Below are positions 26,491 to 36,020 of a stretch of DNA of 64,000 nucleotides, in pieces. Every line of letters starts with the position of its first letter. Position 1 is the stretch's first letter. Source of the DNA: Sulfurimonas sp. HSL-3221. GTDB taxonomy: Bacteria > Campylobacterota > Campylobacteria > Campylobacterales > Sulfurimonadaceae. The notes under the pieces are model-generated. The model was not told the origin of the DNA. It saw only the letters and a list, made by a program, of their open reading frames with translations, and did not search any database. The DNA is taken from contig NZ_CP087998.1 in NCBI RefSeq assembly GCF_021044585.1, positions 2,356,001 through 2,420,000 of the forward strand. The letters run 5' to 3'. A program made the translations under genes and the position numbers.

Positions 26491-26565
26491 TGGAGCGGGA
26501 AACGAGGTTCGAACTCGCGACCCCAACCTTGGCAAGGTTGTGCTCTACCACTGAGCTATTCCCGC
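26491..26565 (-). tRNA. tRNA-Gly (GCC)
   Basis: The minus strand gives GCGGGAATAGCTCAGTGG at the 5' end, anticodon stem-loop AACCTTGCCAAGGTT (anticodon GCC), T-arm GAGTTCGAACCTC and 3' TTCCCGCTCCA with CCA encoded. It closely resembles the E. coli tRNA-Gly(GCC) layout. It is the first tRNA of the group and is followed by a strong terminator. Confidence 0.97.
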
Positions 26566-26645
26566 ATCTGTTGTTGTGGACCGAAATTATAGGCAAATCC
26601 CTTTCTAATGTCAAGGCTTTTTCGAGCTTTTGCCGAAAACTTCGC

Positions 26646-26651
26646 TATAAT
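26646..26651 (+). promoter_or_regulatory. Candidate -10 box of ilvD
   Basis: TATAAT lies 40 bases before the ilvD start, followed by AGAAGGA as ribosome-binding site. No good -35 hexamer is visible. Confidence 0.4.
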
Positions 26652-26691
26652 CTCGAAAATTTGCATATTATATATAGAGAAGGACCAATCT

Positions 26692-28380
26692 ATGCGCAGC
26701 GATACAGTCAAACGCGGCTTCGACCGCACCCCGCACCGGAGTCTTTTCAGAGCGACCGGCCTCAAAGACGAGGATTTTGACAAACCTTTCATCGGGGTTG
26801 CCAACAGCCACATCGACATCATCCCGGGCCACTTCTTCCTGCAGGAGTACGGCCGTATCGTCAAAGAAGCGATCCGCGAAGCGGGTGGGGTCCCGTTCGA
26901 GTTCAACACGATCGGTGTCGACGACGGGATCGCCATGGGCCACGACGGAATGCTCTACTCCCTGCCCAGCCGCGAACTGATCGCCGACAGCATCGAAACC
27001 GTGATGAACGCCCACAAGCTCGACGCACTGATCTGTATCCCCAACTGCGACAAGATCGTTCCGGGGATGATCATGGGTGCCCTGCGCGTCAATGTTCCGA
27101 CGGTCTTCGTCTCCGGCGGCCCGATGGCGGCCGGCCACAAAAAAGACGGCACGCCGATCGACCTGGCTACAGCCTTCGAAGCCGTCGGCCAGCACGCCGA
27201 AGGCAATATGAGCGACGAGGAGCTCTACGAGATCGAATGCGAAGCCTGTCCGTCGGGTGGTTCGTGCTCGGGGATGTTCACCGCAAACTCCATGAACACC
27301 CTTTGCGAAGCGATGGGTATCGCCCTGCCGGGCAACGGTACGGTCCTCGCGATGACGCCGGAGCGGATCGAGATGGTCAAGCAGGCGGCCAAGCGTATCG
27401 TCGACATGGCCAAGGCGGATGATCCGAAGTACAACCTCCGCAACGTCCTCAACGAAAAAGCGATCCACAACGCCTTCGTCGTCGATATGGCGATGGGTGG
27501 TTCAAGCAACACGGTCCTTCATATGCTCGCCATCGCGAAAGAGGCGGAGGTCGATTTCGACATTACCAAGATCAACGAGATCGCAAAGAACGTTTCACAC
27601 ATCGCGAAGATCTCTCCGTCGCTCGGTACCGTCCACATGGAGGACATCGGCCGCGCGGGCGGGGTCAATGCCGTCATGAAAGAGGTCAGCCGCCGCGGCG
27701 GACTGCTGCACCTGGACAACCCGACGGTCACGGGGGAAACGATCGGTGAACGCATCGCCGATGCCGAGATCAAAGATACCGGTGTCATCCACACCAACGA
27801 AAACGCCTACTCCCCGGTCGGCGGGCTTTCCATCCTCTTCGGCAACCTTGCCGAAGAGGGCGCTGTCGTCAAAACGGCCGGTATCGCGCCGAGCATGCGC
27901 CAGTTCAAAGGAACCGCCGTCTGCTTCAACTCCCAGCAGGAGGCGATTGCCGGCATCATCGGCCACAAGGTCAAGCCGGGCAATGTCGTCGTCATCCGCT
28001 ACGAAGGTCCCAAAGGGGGTCCGGGCATGCAGGAGATGCTGGCGCCGACGTCGCTCATCATGGGGATGGGCCTCGGCGAGAGCGTCGCCCTCATCACCGA
28101 CGGCCGCTTCTCGGGGGCGACCCGCGGTGCCTCCATCGGTCACGTCAGCCCCGAAGCGGCCGAGGGCGGCCTCATCGGCCTGATCGAGGACGGCGACGAG
28201 ATCGAACTCGATGTCGATACGCACCTGCTGCAGCTCAACGTCGCCGGGGAAGAGCTCGAACGCCGCCGTCTGCACTTCAAACCGCATAAGAAAGCCATCA
28301 ACTCCAAGTGGCTCAAGCGCTACAGCCTGCTCGTCTCCAATGCCTCCAACGGCGCGGTTCTGAAGACGGAACTGGACTAA
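26692..28380 (+). CDS. ilvD: Dihydroxy-acid dehydratase
   Basis: IlvD dehydrates 2,3-dihydroxy-isovalerate and its methyl homologue to the keto acids in valine, leucine and isoleucine synthesis. The 562-residue product starts [19 protein letters not shown]; an upstream in-frame start is rejected because AGAAGGA precedes this ATG. Iron-sulfur cluster cysteines are visible in [10 protein letters not shown] and [16 protein letters not shown]. Length is normal. It is a single gene; its 3' flank carries three 47-bp tandem repeats. Confidence 0.98.
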   Translation: MRSDTVKRGFDRTPHRSLFRATGLKDEDFDKPFIGVANSHIDIIPGHFFLQEYGRIVKEAIREAGGVPFEFNTIGVDDGIAMGHDGMLYSLPSRELIADSIETVMNAHKLDALICIPNCDKIVPGMIMGALRVNVPTVFVSGGPMAAGHKKDGTPIDLATAFEAVGQHAEGNMSDEELYEIECEACPSGGSCSGMFTANSMNTLCEAMGIALPGNGTVLAMTPERIEMVKQAAKRIVDMAKADDPKYNLRNVLNEKAIHNAFVVDMAMGGSSNTVLHMLAIAKEAEVDFDITKINEIAKNVSHIAKISPSLGTVHMEDIGRAGGVNAVMKEVSRRGGLLHLDNPTVTGETIGERIADAEIKDTGVIHTNENAYSPVGGLSILFGNLAEEGAVVKTAGIAPSMRQFKGTAVCFNSQQEAIAGIIGHKVKPGNVVVIRYEGPKGGPGMQEMLAPTSLIMGMGLGESVALITDGRFSGATRGASIGHVSPEAAEGGLIGLIEDGDEIELDVDTHLLQLNVAGEELERRRLHFKPHKKAINSKWLKRYSLLVSNASNGAVLKTELD

Positions 28381-28396
28381 GCCCAGCCCGGCTTGG

Positions 28397-28531
28397 AATT
28401 TAGTTCCTCGCTTGTATTGCCCTTTAGGGCTTACACGACTCAGGATTTAGTCCTTCGCTTGCGTTGCCTTTTAAGGCTTATACGATTCGCAATTTAGTTG
28501 CTCACATGTATTGCCCTTTAGGGCTTATGAT
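28397..28531. repeat. Three tandem 47-bp repeats with a covarying hairpin
   Basis: Units begin at 28397, 28444 and 28491, each with ATTTAGT, a spacer and a short inverted repeat. The hairpin is GCCCTTTAGGGC in units 1 and 3 and GCCTTTTAAGGC in unit 2, so a C-to-T change is matched by G-to-A and pairing is kept. The third, partial unit runs into the pglF-like gene, supplying its last codons and TAA stop. There are no unique spacers, so this is not CRISPR. It is REP-like and lies between convergent genes. Confidence 0.85.
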
Positions 28532-30296
28532 CAAACTCCGGCACGATCTTTTTCAACGCCGCGACCTTGTCGCTCGCTGCCAGTAGCGCAGCGATATCCT
28601 CTTCCAGTGCTTTGATCGGATAGTCCGTTTTGCCGGCAATGAAGATGGAGCTGTACCGGGTCTTCTCCTCCGTCTCGTCGATCAGCAGCTCTTCGTAGAG
28701 TTTTTCGCCCGGGCGCAGGCCGCACAGTTCGATCCGGATCTCATCCTCCCTGCCGTAAAGCCGGATCATCTGCCGGGCCAGATCGATGATCTTCACCGGT
28801 TCGCCCATGTCAAGGATAAACAGCTCGCCCCCTTTGGCGATGGCAGCCGCCTGCAGCACCAGCTGACACGCCTCGGGGATCAGCATGAAGTAGCGCGTCA
28901 TCTCCGGGTCGGTTACCGTCACAGGCCCGCCCGCTTCAATCTGCCGCTTGAACTTCGGGATAACGCTGCCGCTGGACCCCAGCACGTTGCCGAAACGCAC
29001 GGCGACGATCTCCGTACCGCCGCTCTCGACGTTCCCCGCATAGAGCTCCGTTACCCTTTTGGTCGCCCCCATGACATTGGTCGGGCGCACGGCCTTGTCC
29101 GTCGAAACAATGACCACCTTCTCAACGCCCGCGGCAATGCTGGCATCGATAACGTTTTTCGTCCCCAGGACGTTATTGCGCACCGCCGCAGCCTTGTTGG
29201 CTTCGCACAGTGGGACATGCTTGTAGGCCGCGGCATGGATGACAATGTCGGCTCCGAAGGCCGCCATCTTCTCCTGCAGCATCCAGTCGTCGGTCACGCT
29301 GAACATCTCCAGCGCCGCCGTGGGGATCGCTTCGCCGACCGTATAGAGATTGAACTCGCTGTGGTCGATCAGGGCCAGGGCCGATGCGCCGAAACGGTGG
29401 CACTGACGGGCGATCTCACTCCCGATACTGCCTCCCGCACCCGTGATAAACACGCGCTTCCCTTTCACAAAACCGGCAATCACTTCCTTGTCCAGATCCT
29501 TCGGATGACGGGCGAGGAGGTCTTCGATGGAGAGATCTTCGAGTTTGTCATACTGTCCTCCCAGCAGCCGCACCCGTTTGACTTCATTTACCCCGGCATC
29601 GCTCAGACGCTCGTAGAGCGCCTGAAGCTCATCCTGCGCCAGGTTGCTGGTGACAATCGCCGCGGCGATCCCGCGCTCGTTTATCAGGGATTCAAGTGTC
29701 TCCTCGCCGTAAACGCGGATATTGCTGATATAGGTCCCGACGGCACTGCGGTTCTCCGCGGACAGCACAACGACCGCGGAAGGGTAGTACGGGATATCCC
29801 CCTCCTGCGCACTTTTGATGATCGAAGCCGTTTTGGGGTTGACGCCGAGCAGCAGCACCGGTTGCTGGTGGGAGGAACGCTCCTGCTCCGTCATCAGCCG
29901 TTTGGCGACGCGCAGGACGCCGATAGCGAAGAGGGAGAGAAAAAAGTCGATGATAATGACACTGCGGGGGAAGGGGTCGAAGAGTGCCGGGAAAAGCAGG
30001 TAAAAGCCCGTGAAAACCGCATAGGCCGCCACATGGGCCTTGACAATGTTCTTCGCCTCCGCGAAGCCGACGAAACGCCAGACGATAAAGTAGATCCGAA
30101 AAAGGAAAAACGCAACGATCTTGAAGCCGACCAGATAGAAATAAACCGTGTCAAAGGATGAAAAGAAGCGCAGCGGAATGTCAAAGTTGAAACGCAGGGC
30201 GTAGGCGCCGTACAGCGTTGCGAGAGAAAGCAGCATATCCAGCAGCAGAAAAAAAAGGATCCGCTTGCCGGACGTCGGTCGCAGCAGCCCGCTCAC
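28518..30296 (-). CDS. pglF: PglF-like membrane UDP-sugar 4,6-dehydratase
   Basis: The 592-residue product should convert UDP-GlcNAc to the 4-keto-6-deoxy sugar, the first step to diaminobacillosamine-type sugars. Four N-terminal membrane helices (about residues 15-130) are followed by a Rossmann region and the dehydratase domain with VFITGAGGSIGSEIARQ and VIVSTDKAVRPTNVMGATK. This is the PglF/FlaA1-like long form. It overlaps the aminotransferase gene by four bases and ends in a 47-bp repeat unit. The exact sugar is inferred from family and neighbours. Confidence 0.9.
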   Translation of the reverse strand: MSGLLRPTSGKRILFFLLLDMLLSLATLYGAYALRFNFDIPLRFFSSFDTVYFYLVGFKIVAFFLFRIYFIVWRFVGFAEAKNIVKAHVAAYAVFTGFYLLFPALFDPFPRSVIIIDFFLSLFAIGVLRVAKRLMTEQERSSHQQPVLLLGVNPKTASIIKSAQEGDIPYYPSAVVVLSAENRSAVGTYISNIRVYGEETLESLINERGIAAAIVTSNLAQDELQALYERLSDAGVNEVKRVRLLGGQYDKLEDLSIEDLLARHPKDLDKEVIAGFVKGKRVFITGAGGSIGSEIARQCHRFGASALALIDHSEFNLYTVGEAIPTAALEMFSVTDDWMLQEKMAAFGADIVIHAAAYKHVPLCEANKAAAVRNNVLGTKNVIDASIAAGVEKVVIVSTDKAVRPTNVMGATKRVTELYAGNVESGGTEIVAVRFGNVLGSSGSVIPKFKRQIEAGGPVTVTDPEMTRYFMLIPEACQLVLQAAAIAKGGELFILDMGEPVKIIDLARQMIRLYGREDEIRIELCGLRPGEKLYEELLIDETEEKTRYSSIFIAGKTDYPIKALEEDIAALLAASDKVAALKKIVPEFDHKP

Positions 30297-31399
30297 ACCA
30301 CAACCTTCCGGATAATGTCGGAGACCCTGACAACATCCTCCTGCGTCATCTGCGTCCCGCTGGGCAGGCAGAGACCGCGAGAGAACAATTGTTCACTTGT
30401 CCCATCCTTCACCGCGGCCGCCCCCGAAAACAGGGGCTGAAGGTGCATCGGCTTCCAGAGGGGACGGCTTTCGATATCCCGGGCTTCCAGCGCCGTTCGA
30501 ACCCGCTCGGGGTCGGTATGGCTCAGGGTCAGCGTCGTCAACCAGCGGTTTCCCTGGGCATCCGGCAGCTCCGGCATAAAGGTGATCTCGTCAATCTCCC
30601 CCAACGCTTCTTTGTACCAGCCGAAGATCCGGCGACGCTGTGTGACACGCTCGGAAAGCACCTCCATCTGCGCCACCCCGATAGCGGCCAGTACATTGCT
30701 CATACGGTAGTTGTACCCCAGCTCTTTGTGCTCGTACCAAGGGGTCGGCTCTTTCGCCTGCGTCGCATAGAACATCGCCTTTGCAATCGCCTCTCCACTT
30801 TTAGCGACGAGCATCCCCCCGCCGGAGGTGGAGAGGATCTTGTTCCCGTTAAACGAGTAGACGCCGAAGTCGCCCCAGGTTCCCGTATGGACGCCGTCCA
30901 GAGTCGCCCCGAGACTCTCGGCGGCGTCCTCGATCACGACGATACCGTGCTGCCGGCAGATCGCCATGATCCGCCGCATCTCCGCGCACTGGCCGTAAAG
31001 GTGGGTCACGATCAGGGCCTTCGGCATCTTCGGTGCCTGTGCAATCGCCGTCTCGAGCAGCTCGGGGGAGAGGTTCCAGCTCTTTGCCTCCGCATCGATG
31101 AAAAGCGGTGTCGCCTGCTGGTAAAGAATGGCAGCAACGGAACCGATGAAGGTGAACGACGACGCCAAAACGATATCGCCCTCCCCGATACCGCTCACCC
31201 GCAGCGCCAGGTGCAGCGCCGCCGTCCCGCTGGAAGTGCCTAGCGCGAACGGCGCCTGCGTATAGTCGCAGATTGCCTGCTCGAACCGTGTCACCATCGG
31301 CCCGAGCGGCGCAATGTAGTTACTCTCGAACACTTCGGCGATGTAGCGCTGCTCGTTGCCGGTCATGTGGGGAGGTGAGAGGAAAAGACGTGCCACCAC
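30293..31399 (-). CDS. pglE: PglE-like DegT/DnrJ aminotransferase
   Basis: A 368-residue PLP-dependent sugar aminotransferase that should aminate the 4-keto sugar made by the PglF-like enzyme. It has GTSSGTAALHLALRV near the N-terminus, VIEDAAESLGA for cofactor contact, and SFNGNKILSTSGGGM holding the Schiff-base lysine. It overlaps pglF by four bases and touches the pglC-like gene by one. A PglD acetyltransferase is not seen beside it. The symbol rests on order and family; the specific product is not proven. Confidence 0.85.
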   Translation of the reverse strand: MVARLFLSPPHMTGNEQRYIAEVFESNYIAPLGPMVTRFEQAICDYTQAPFALGTSSGTAALHLALRVSGIGEGDIVLASSFTFIGSVAAILYQQATPLFIDAEAKSWNLSPELLETAIAQAPKMPKALIVTHLYGQCAEMRRIMAICRQHGIVVIEDAAESLGATLDGVHTGTWGDFGVYSFNGNKILSTSGGGMLVAKSGEAIAKAMFYATQAKEPTPWYEHKELGYNYRMSNVLAAIGVAQMEVLSERVTQRRRIFGWYKEALGEIDEITFMPELPDAQGNRWLTTLTLSHTDPERVRTALEARDIESRPLWKPMHLQPLFSGAAAVKDGTSEQLFSRGLCLPSGTQMTQEDVVRVSDIIRKVVV

Positions 31400-32007
31400 T
31401 ATCCTTTAAGGGTCATCCAGATGTATGCCAGATCCTTTTGAAGGGACCACTGCTCGACATAGGCACGGTTGATCCGTACTTTGTCGGGCCAAATCACCAT
31501 ATCATTATAGCGTTGCGGATCCGTCTGTTCGGCCAAGAGGGCCTCCTCGTCCCGGTACTTCAGCGTTGCCGGTCCCGTGATCCCGGGACGGATTCCGAGG
31601 ATCACCCTGTCCTCCCCCTCGAGCCGGTCGGCATAGCCCGCAACGTCGGGACGAGGGCCTACAAAACTCATGTCGCCGATAAGGATGTTGAACAGTTGGG
31701 GCAGTTCGTCAAGCTTGAAACGCCGTAACTGCTTCCCCAGCGGTGTAATCCGGACGTCATTGCGCGTCGTCACCGTCGTATCGACACCGCTGACCGTGCG
31801 CATCGTCCGGATCTTGAAGACCGTGAAAGGGTGCCCGTGGCGCCCAATGCGCTGCTGCGTAAAAAGCCCCGACCTCCGGGTATCGATGCCCGCCGCCACG
31901 ATCAGCAGCAGGATCATCCACCACCCCAGCAGCAACCCCGTCCCCGCCAACAGGATGTCAAAGAGGCGTTTGGCAAAGGCGTCCCGGCGGGAAAGTCCCT
32001 GTATCAT
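31399..32007 (-). CDS. pglC: PglC-like initiating phosphoglycosyl transferase
   Basis: This enzyme should transfer a phospho-sugar from a UDP-sugar to undecaprenyl phosphate, starting the lipid-linked glycan. The start MIQGLSRRDAFAKRLFDI was chosen because it overlaps the pglB stop as ATGA. It has one reentrant or membrane helix (LLAGTGLLLGWWMILLLIV), then the conserved KIRTMR, a DELPQLFNILIGDMSFVGPR block and GITGPATLKYRDEE. About 202 residues, close to C. jejuni PglC. Confidence 0.9.
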   Translation of the reverse strand: MIQGLSRRDAFAKRLFDILLAGTGLLLGWWMILLLIVAAGIDTRRSGLFTQQRIGRHGHPFTVFKIRTMRTVSGVDTTVTTRNDVRITPLGKQLRRFKLDELPQLFNILIGDMSFVGPRPDVAGYADRLEGEDRVILGIRPGITGPATLKYRDEEALLAEQTDPQRYNDMVIWPDKVRINRAYVEQWSLQKDLAYIWMTLKG

Positions 32008-34103
32008 ATCTTCAGGCGGTAGATCTTGGCCCATGGGGAGAGAATGACCGGTTCATAGAGATCGGTATCGTAGTTCTCCAGGACCCCCATCTGGATAAAG
32101 AGGGACTGGTACATCTCCTCGTCAAGCACCAGGAATTTGTTCGCGCTGCGCATGAAAATGACGGAAAGCGTCCCGTCGAAATGCAGCAGATTGACCTGCT
32201 TGCCCACCGGACCGTTCTCGTGCTCTTCAGTCATGACGAAACGGCGCAGCGGAAGGCTCTGCCGGCCGGCCTGCAGTACGCTCTTTTGCAGGTCAAGACG
32301 CAAGCCGTTGCCGAGATCGACAACATTGCCGGACTGTTTGGCATACCCCGTCACGTAGTAGAACGGCATCTTGTACGACTGCCCGCTCTGCAGATCCAGG
32401 TTAGAGAACACTTTGATCGTGCTGAAGATATCGAGCATCCGCAGCGGCAGGTAGAGATAGATATCACGGGTCGGTTCGGGCAGCGTCACATCCCCGACAC
32501 GCAGCTGTTCCAGATACGCCTCGGTATCGACCTGGTCGGGCTGCTTGTTCCTAAAAAGGGTATCGGCGGCAACCCTGTAGCCCGAATCGACATAGGTTTC
32601 CACCGCCAGGCGCGACAGCGACGCCGCCTCTTTCGGGGAATCCGTCGTCAACACGCGCGAAACGATATAGTTGTCATGGCTGTGTTTTCCCCCGTCGATC
32701 AGGGTGTTCATATTGCTGTAATACCAGATGGGATAGCCGTAGTCCCACCAGGTGATGACGTAATCCCGCTCGCCGCCGATGGCTTTCATCTTGTCCAGAA
32801 GCGCTACCTCTTCCTTGGTGAAGACAGTCGGTACTTTATAGCCGATGATATGTTTGATGTTCGGGAAGAGCATCAGTCCCGTCAACAACGCCACCGCAGC
32901 CCAGGAAGCTTTATGATTGGGAATATAGGAGGCCAGCACATAAAAAAGGTAGACGGCCCCGAGCGCAGCGACGGGAACCGCATAGACGGTAAAACGCAGA
33001 CCGCCCCAGAGCGAAAAGACGCCGATGCCGATTAGCGGCAACGCGAGCAGAAAAGGTCTGGAGCGCATCACAAGTAGCAGATAGCCGATCAACGCCGCTA
33101 TCACGCCCGGGACGGAGCCTGAGATCCGGTCCGCCATCACGCTGAAGGGGATCGTCCCCGCCTCCCTTACAGTCTGGCTGACCTTGTAGAAATGAAGGCC
33201 ACTCTCTTCCGTCCCGCGGATCAGATAGCCCGAGAGCTTGTGCCAGATGATGGCGAATCCATTCCCAGTAATCAGAAAGACCAAGAGGGTAACTCCTGCG
33301 GCAATCACAAGATGGCGCAGGGCAAAATTGCCACGTTTCAAACCCAGATGTACACCCACCAACACGAACAGTTTGATCCACAATGTCAATGGCATCAGGG
33401 CGATGGAAATCAGTACAATAGAGTGGTAGGTAAACTTCTCATAGCGGTGAAAGAGCACCATGTAACCAATGTAAAGCAACCCCATAGCGTAGATCAATGA
33501 AAGCCCCTGATCATACAGGAAACGATAGAGGGCGATCGAGAGCGCCGCCAGCAGCGCATTGGTAAAGGTCTCTTTTTCGATCGTCGCCATCAGGAAGTAG
33601 AGGATAAACATTGGCGCCATCGCCGAAAACATGTCCGTATCGTAGTAGCCGACCATCGTCCGGTTATAATAGCTCCAGGCGATCGAACCGATCAAAGCAG
33701 CATAGAATCCCAGCGGTGTAGCATTGTAAAGGCGCCCTATTAAGATGATAGGAATGACGACAAGGCTAGAAATAGCGGCCGGCATGTACAAGAGAACAGT
33801 ATTGAGATCTACCGGCAGCAGTTTGACCGCCATTGTCGTCAAAAACGTGAGTGCCAGACCGGTCCATTCCAATACGCGGGGGTTTTCCCCATGCATTCCT
33901 TCGAGTGCCTGCTGGGCACTGCTGGCAAAGTAGTAGCCGTCATTCGTGTTGATCATCACCTGACCCTGCCAGAAGAAAGCAGGGATATCTGACGCCCACT
34001 GCAGCCAAATCATGCGGATCGCGATGCTGAATGTATACGCCGCCAGCATCAGCAGTATAACTGCGCCTGTAGAGAAACGCTCTTCGGTCTGGTAGGTGTT
34101 CAT
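32004..34103 (-). CDS. pglB: PglB-type STT3 oligosaccharyltransferase
   Basis: PglB transfers a lipid-linked oligosaccharide to Asn in D/E-X-N-X-S/T sequons on the periplasmic side. The roughly 699-residue protein has about 13 membrane helices, MINTNDGYYFA with the metal-binding Asp near residue 55, the catalytic-site motif TWWDYGYP near 446, and TRDIYLYLPLRM as in C. jejuni PglB. The order of these blocks and the C-terminal periplasmic domain ending AKIYRLKI match that enzyme. The start at 34103 overlaps the upstream gene as ATGA. It defines the locus as a protein N-glycosylation locus. Confidence 0.95.
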   Translation of the reverse strand: MNTYQTEERFSTGAVILLMLAAYTFSIAIRMIWLQWASDIPAFFWQGQVMINTNDGYYFASSAQQALEGMHGENPRVLEWTGLALTFLTTMAVKLLPVDLNTVLLYMPAAISSLVVIPIILIGRLYNATPLGFYAALIGSIAWSYYNRTMVGYYDTDMFSAMAPMFILYFLMATIEKETFTNALLAALSIALYRFLYDQGLSLIYAMGLLYIGYMVLFHRYEKFTYHSIVLISIALMPLTLWIKLFVLVGVHLGLKRGNFALRHLVIAAGVTLLVFLITGNGFAIIWHKLSGYLIRGTEESGLHFYKVSQTVREAGTIPFSVMADRISGSVPGVIAALIGYLLLVMRSRPFLLALPLIGIGVFSLWGGLRFTVYAVPVAALGAVYLFYVLASYIPNHKASWAAVALLTGLMLFPNIKHIIGYKVPTVFTKEEVALLDKMKAIGGERDYVITWWDYGYPIWYYSNMNTLIDGGKHSHDNYIVSRVLTTDSPKEAASLSRLAVETYVDSGYRVAADTLFRNKQPDQVDTEAYLEQLRVGDVTLPEPTRDIYLYLPLRMLDIFSTIKVFSNLDLQSGQSYKMPFYYVTGYAKQSGNVVDLGNGLRLDLQKSVLQAGRQSLPLRRFVMTEEHENGPVGKQVNLLHFDGTLSVIFMRSANKFLVLDEEMYQSLFIQMGVLENYDTDLYEPVILSPWAKIYRLKI

Positions 34104-35107
34104 AGTGTCATTAGCCTTTTCAAGCGGGTTTTTAGAACGCTGCACGTCCCGGCGAGCTCACCGAGACCGTAACTAAAATGTAAAACGAAAAACGCAGCAC
34201 ATTGGTATAACAGAGTCGTATTATACTTTATCTGCCATGCACGCAGTAAAACGATTCCTGTGTACAGTAATAAAACGGTAACCGAAAGATAGAGCGCTTG
34301 TGGAAGCAGAGGGGAGAACAACAGGGGCAGCAACAGTACCAGCACAAAAACGAGCGGCACAAAATGCCGTACGCTTAACGACCCGAAAGTACCCGTCAGG
34401 TCGGCCGTAAGAAGGTTCCATTTTCCATTGGCGAAGTTGTTCTTCGCCAATGCCATAAAGGTTTCCCGCGCATAATAGGTACACCGAATATCCGGCACAA
34501 GAAAAATCCTGCCGCCGCCGCGTTTGATCCGCTTGTTCAGTTCAATATCCTGATTGCGGGTCAAGCGGGTATCATAAAGCCCGTAGCGGTCGAAAACCTC
34601 TTTTTTGAAACAGCCGAATGGGACCGTGTCGACCTCCTGCACCGACCGGACACCGGTACGGAACAGTGCATTCCCGACCCCGAAACGATCCCGCAGAACG
34701 TTTTTGATGGCCATGGACTTCGCAGTGGCATGCAGAACGTCCGTCTGCCACAATCCCCCGACGTTATCAGCATCGAGTTTTTGGCTCCAGTGTATCAGTT
34801 TGGAGAGGTAATCTGCAGGGTAACTGCTGTGGGCATCCGCACGGACAATAAAATCCCCGCTCGCCCTGCCAATACCCAGGTTCATCGCATACGGCGCGGT
34901 TCGGTCCCGGTTTTCAAGAAGCGATATCCAGCTATACGTTGCGGCATACCCGGCAACAATCTCCCCGGTCCGGTCGGTACTCATCCCATCGACGACAAAA
35001 AGCTCCAGCTGCGCTTTCGGGTAATCCGATGCGACAAAGGAGTCCAGACACGCGGCGATATAGCGCTCTTCATTGTAGGCGGGGATGATCACGGAGACCC
35101 TAGGCAT
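34100..35107 (-). CDS. Family 2 glycosyltransferase with C-terminal membrane helices
   Basis: A 335-residue GT-A type glycosyltransferase starting MPRVSVIIPAYNEERYIAAC, with VVDGMSTDRT and VRADAHSSYP as nucleotide-sugar and metal-binding segments, and two hydrophobic helices near residues 245-295. The chosen start follows GGAGG and overlaps the sulfotransferase gene by eight bases. It probably adds a sugar to the lipid-linked glycan at the inner membrane. Donor and linkage cannot be read from sequence. Confidence 0.88.
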   Translation of the reverse strand: MPRVSVIIPAYNEERYIAACLDSFVASDYPKAQLELFVVDGMSTDRTGEIVAGYAATYSWISLLENRDRTAPYAMNLGIGRASGDFIVRADAHSSYPADYLSKLIHWSQKLDADNVGGLWQTDVLHATAKSMAIKNVLRDRFGVGNALFRTGVRSVQEVDTVPFGCFKKEVFDRYGLYDTRLTRNQDIELNKRIKRGGGRIFLVPDIRCTYYARETFMALAKNNFANGKWNLLTADLTGTFGSLSVRHFVPLVFVLVLLLPLLFSPLLPQALYLSVTVLLLYTGIVLLRAWQIKYNTTLLYQCAAFFVLHFSYGLGELAGTCSVLKTRLKRLMTL

Positions 35108-36020
35108 GCTCGCCTCCGATAAGTGCTGCGAGCTTCTGCGTATCCGCATTCAGTTCCGCCGCGACACGGCTCACCTCGAAGGGGGCGATGCTTTTGTGCT
35201 GCTGCAGCGCTATGCCCAGTTCCGACGCCTTTTCGGCGATCTGCTTCAAAACCGTGTCGGGCTCCTCGCACAGCGCTTCGTAGGCGATCTGGATCGTGTC
35301 GTTCCCGGAGTCGCGTTCAATGATCCTGTGTATCTGCATGATCTGGTCCACAACGCGTGCATGCGGACCGGCATACTCCCGCTCCCGACAGATCGCCGGA
35401 ACAGTTGATACCATTCCCTGCCCGGAGAGCTTCAGCAGGGAGTAGCTGTTGGAGAGGAGGTCTCTTTTCAGGTGAATGAACAGCACCCTGTCAAAGGTCT
35501 GACGTAGCAGTTCCATACTGAAAGCGTGCCCGAGGTAGCCGGTGATATAGGGTCTGCCGGAGACGCGCTCCAGCCGCCCTTTCAGCCGTGAAAGGGCTTC
35601 AGGGTCCAGGGAAGCCGCATCCTCCATAAGCCCCTGCCCCATCCAGTGGCTCCAGAACTTCAGCCCCTCCGCTTCGCCGCAGATACCGTCGACAAACCCC
35701 ATCTTTGAACGGTACGCCGTTTCATAGCCGGCACACACGCTCTGCTGCAGCAGCAACCCCACTGCCGGTGTCGCGTACAGGAGGTTGGTCAGATTGGCAA
35801 GATGGCTGTTTTCAAAGGCGGCGGTCAATACCTGGTAGGTCAGGGTCGAACCGCTTCTCGGGGGCGCGACGATACAGACGAGCGGCATCGGCTTCCGCTT
35901 CAAAAACGGCAGCACTGCGTCATCCAGAAAACCGAAATGGCGGTACTGGTTCTGAAAAACCCGCCCCAGGCGGACCGCCAGCGAATCTCTACCTTTCAAA
36001 ACTTCTCCTGATCTCCTCAT
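35100..36020 (-). CDS. PAPS-dependent sulfotransferase family protein
   Basis: The product should move sulfate from PAPS to a hydroxyl or amino group. It has a 5'-phosphosulfate loop, APPRSGSTL at residues 52-60, and a 3'-phosphate-binding stretch FIHLKRDLLSNSYSLLKL with the expected Arg and Ser. About 306 residues from the ATG at 36020; a TTG at 35999 preceded by AGGAG is an equally good start. It lies between a FemAB/GNAT-like gene and a glycosyltransferase with overlaps on both sides, so a glycan is the likely acceptor (inference). Confidence 0.85.
   Translation of the reverse strand: MRRSGEVLKGRDSLAVRLGRVFQNQYRHFGFLDDAVLPFLKRKPMPLVCIVAPPRSGSTLTYQVLTAAFENSHLANLTNLLYATPAVGLLLQQSVCAGYETAYRSKMGFVDGICGEAEGLKFWSHWMGQGLMEDAASLDPEALSRLKGRLERVSGRPYITGYLGHAFSMELLRQTFDRVLFIHLKRDLLSNSYSLLKLSGQGMVSTVPAICREREYAGPHARVVDQIMQIHRIIERDSGNDTIQIAYEALCEEPDTVLKQIAEKASELGIALQQHKSIAPFEVSRVAAELNADTQKLAALIGGEHA

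Noticed and set aside
26130-26565. tRNA cluster as an integration site for a mobile island
   Set aside because: No integrase, duplicated tRNA 3' end or attachment repeat was found near it.
28397-28531. CRISPR-like array
   Set aside because: The three 47-base units are contiguous with no unique spacers, and no cas gene is near.
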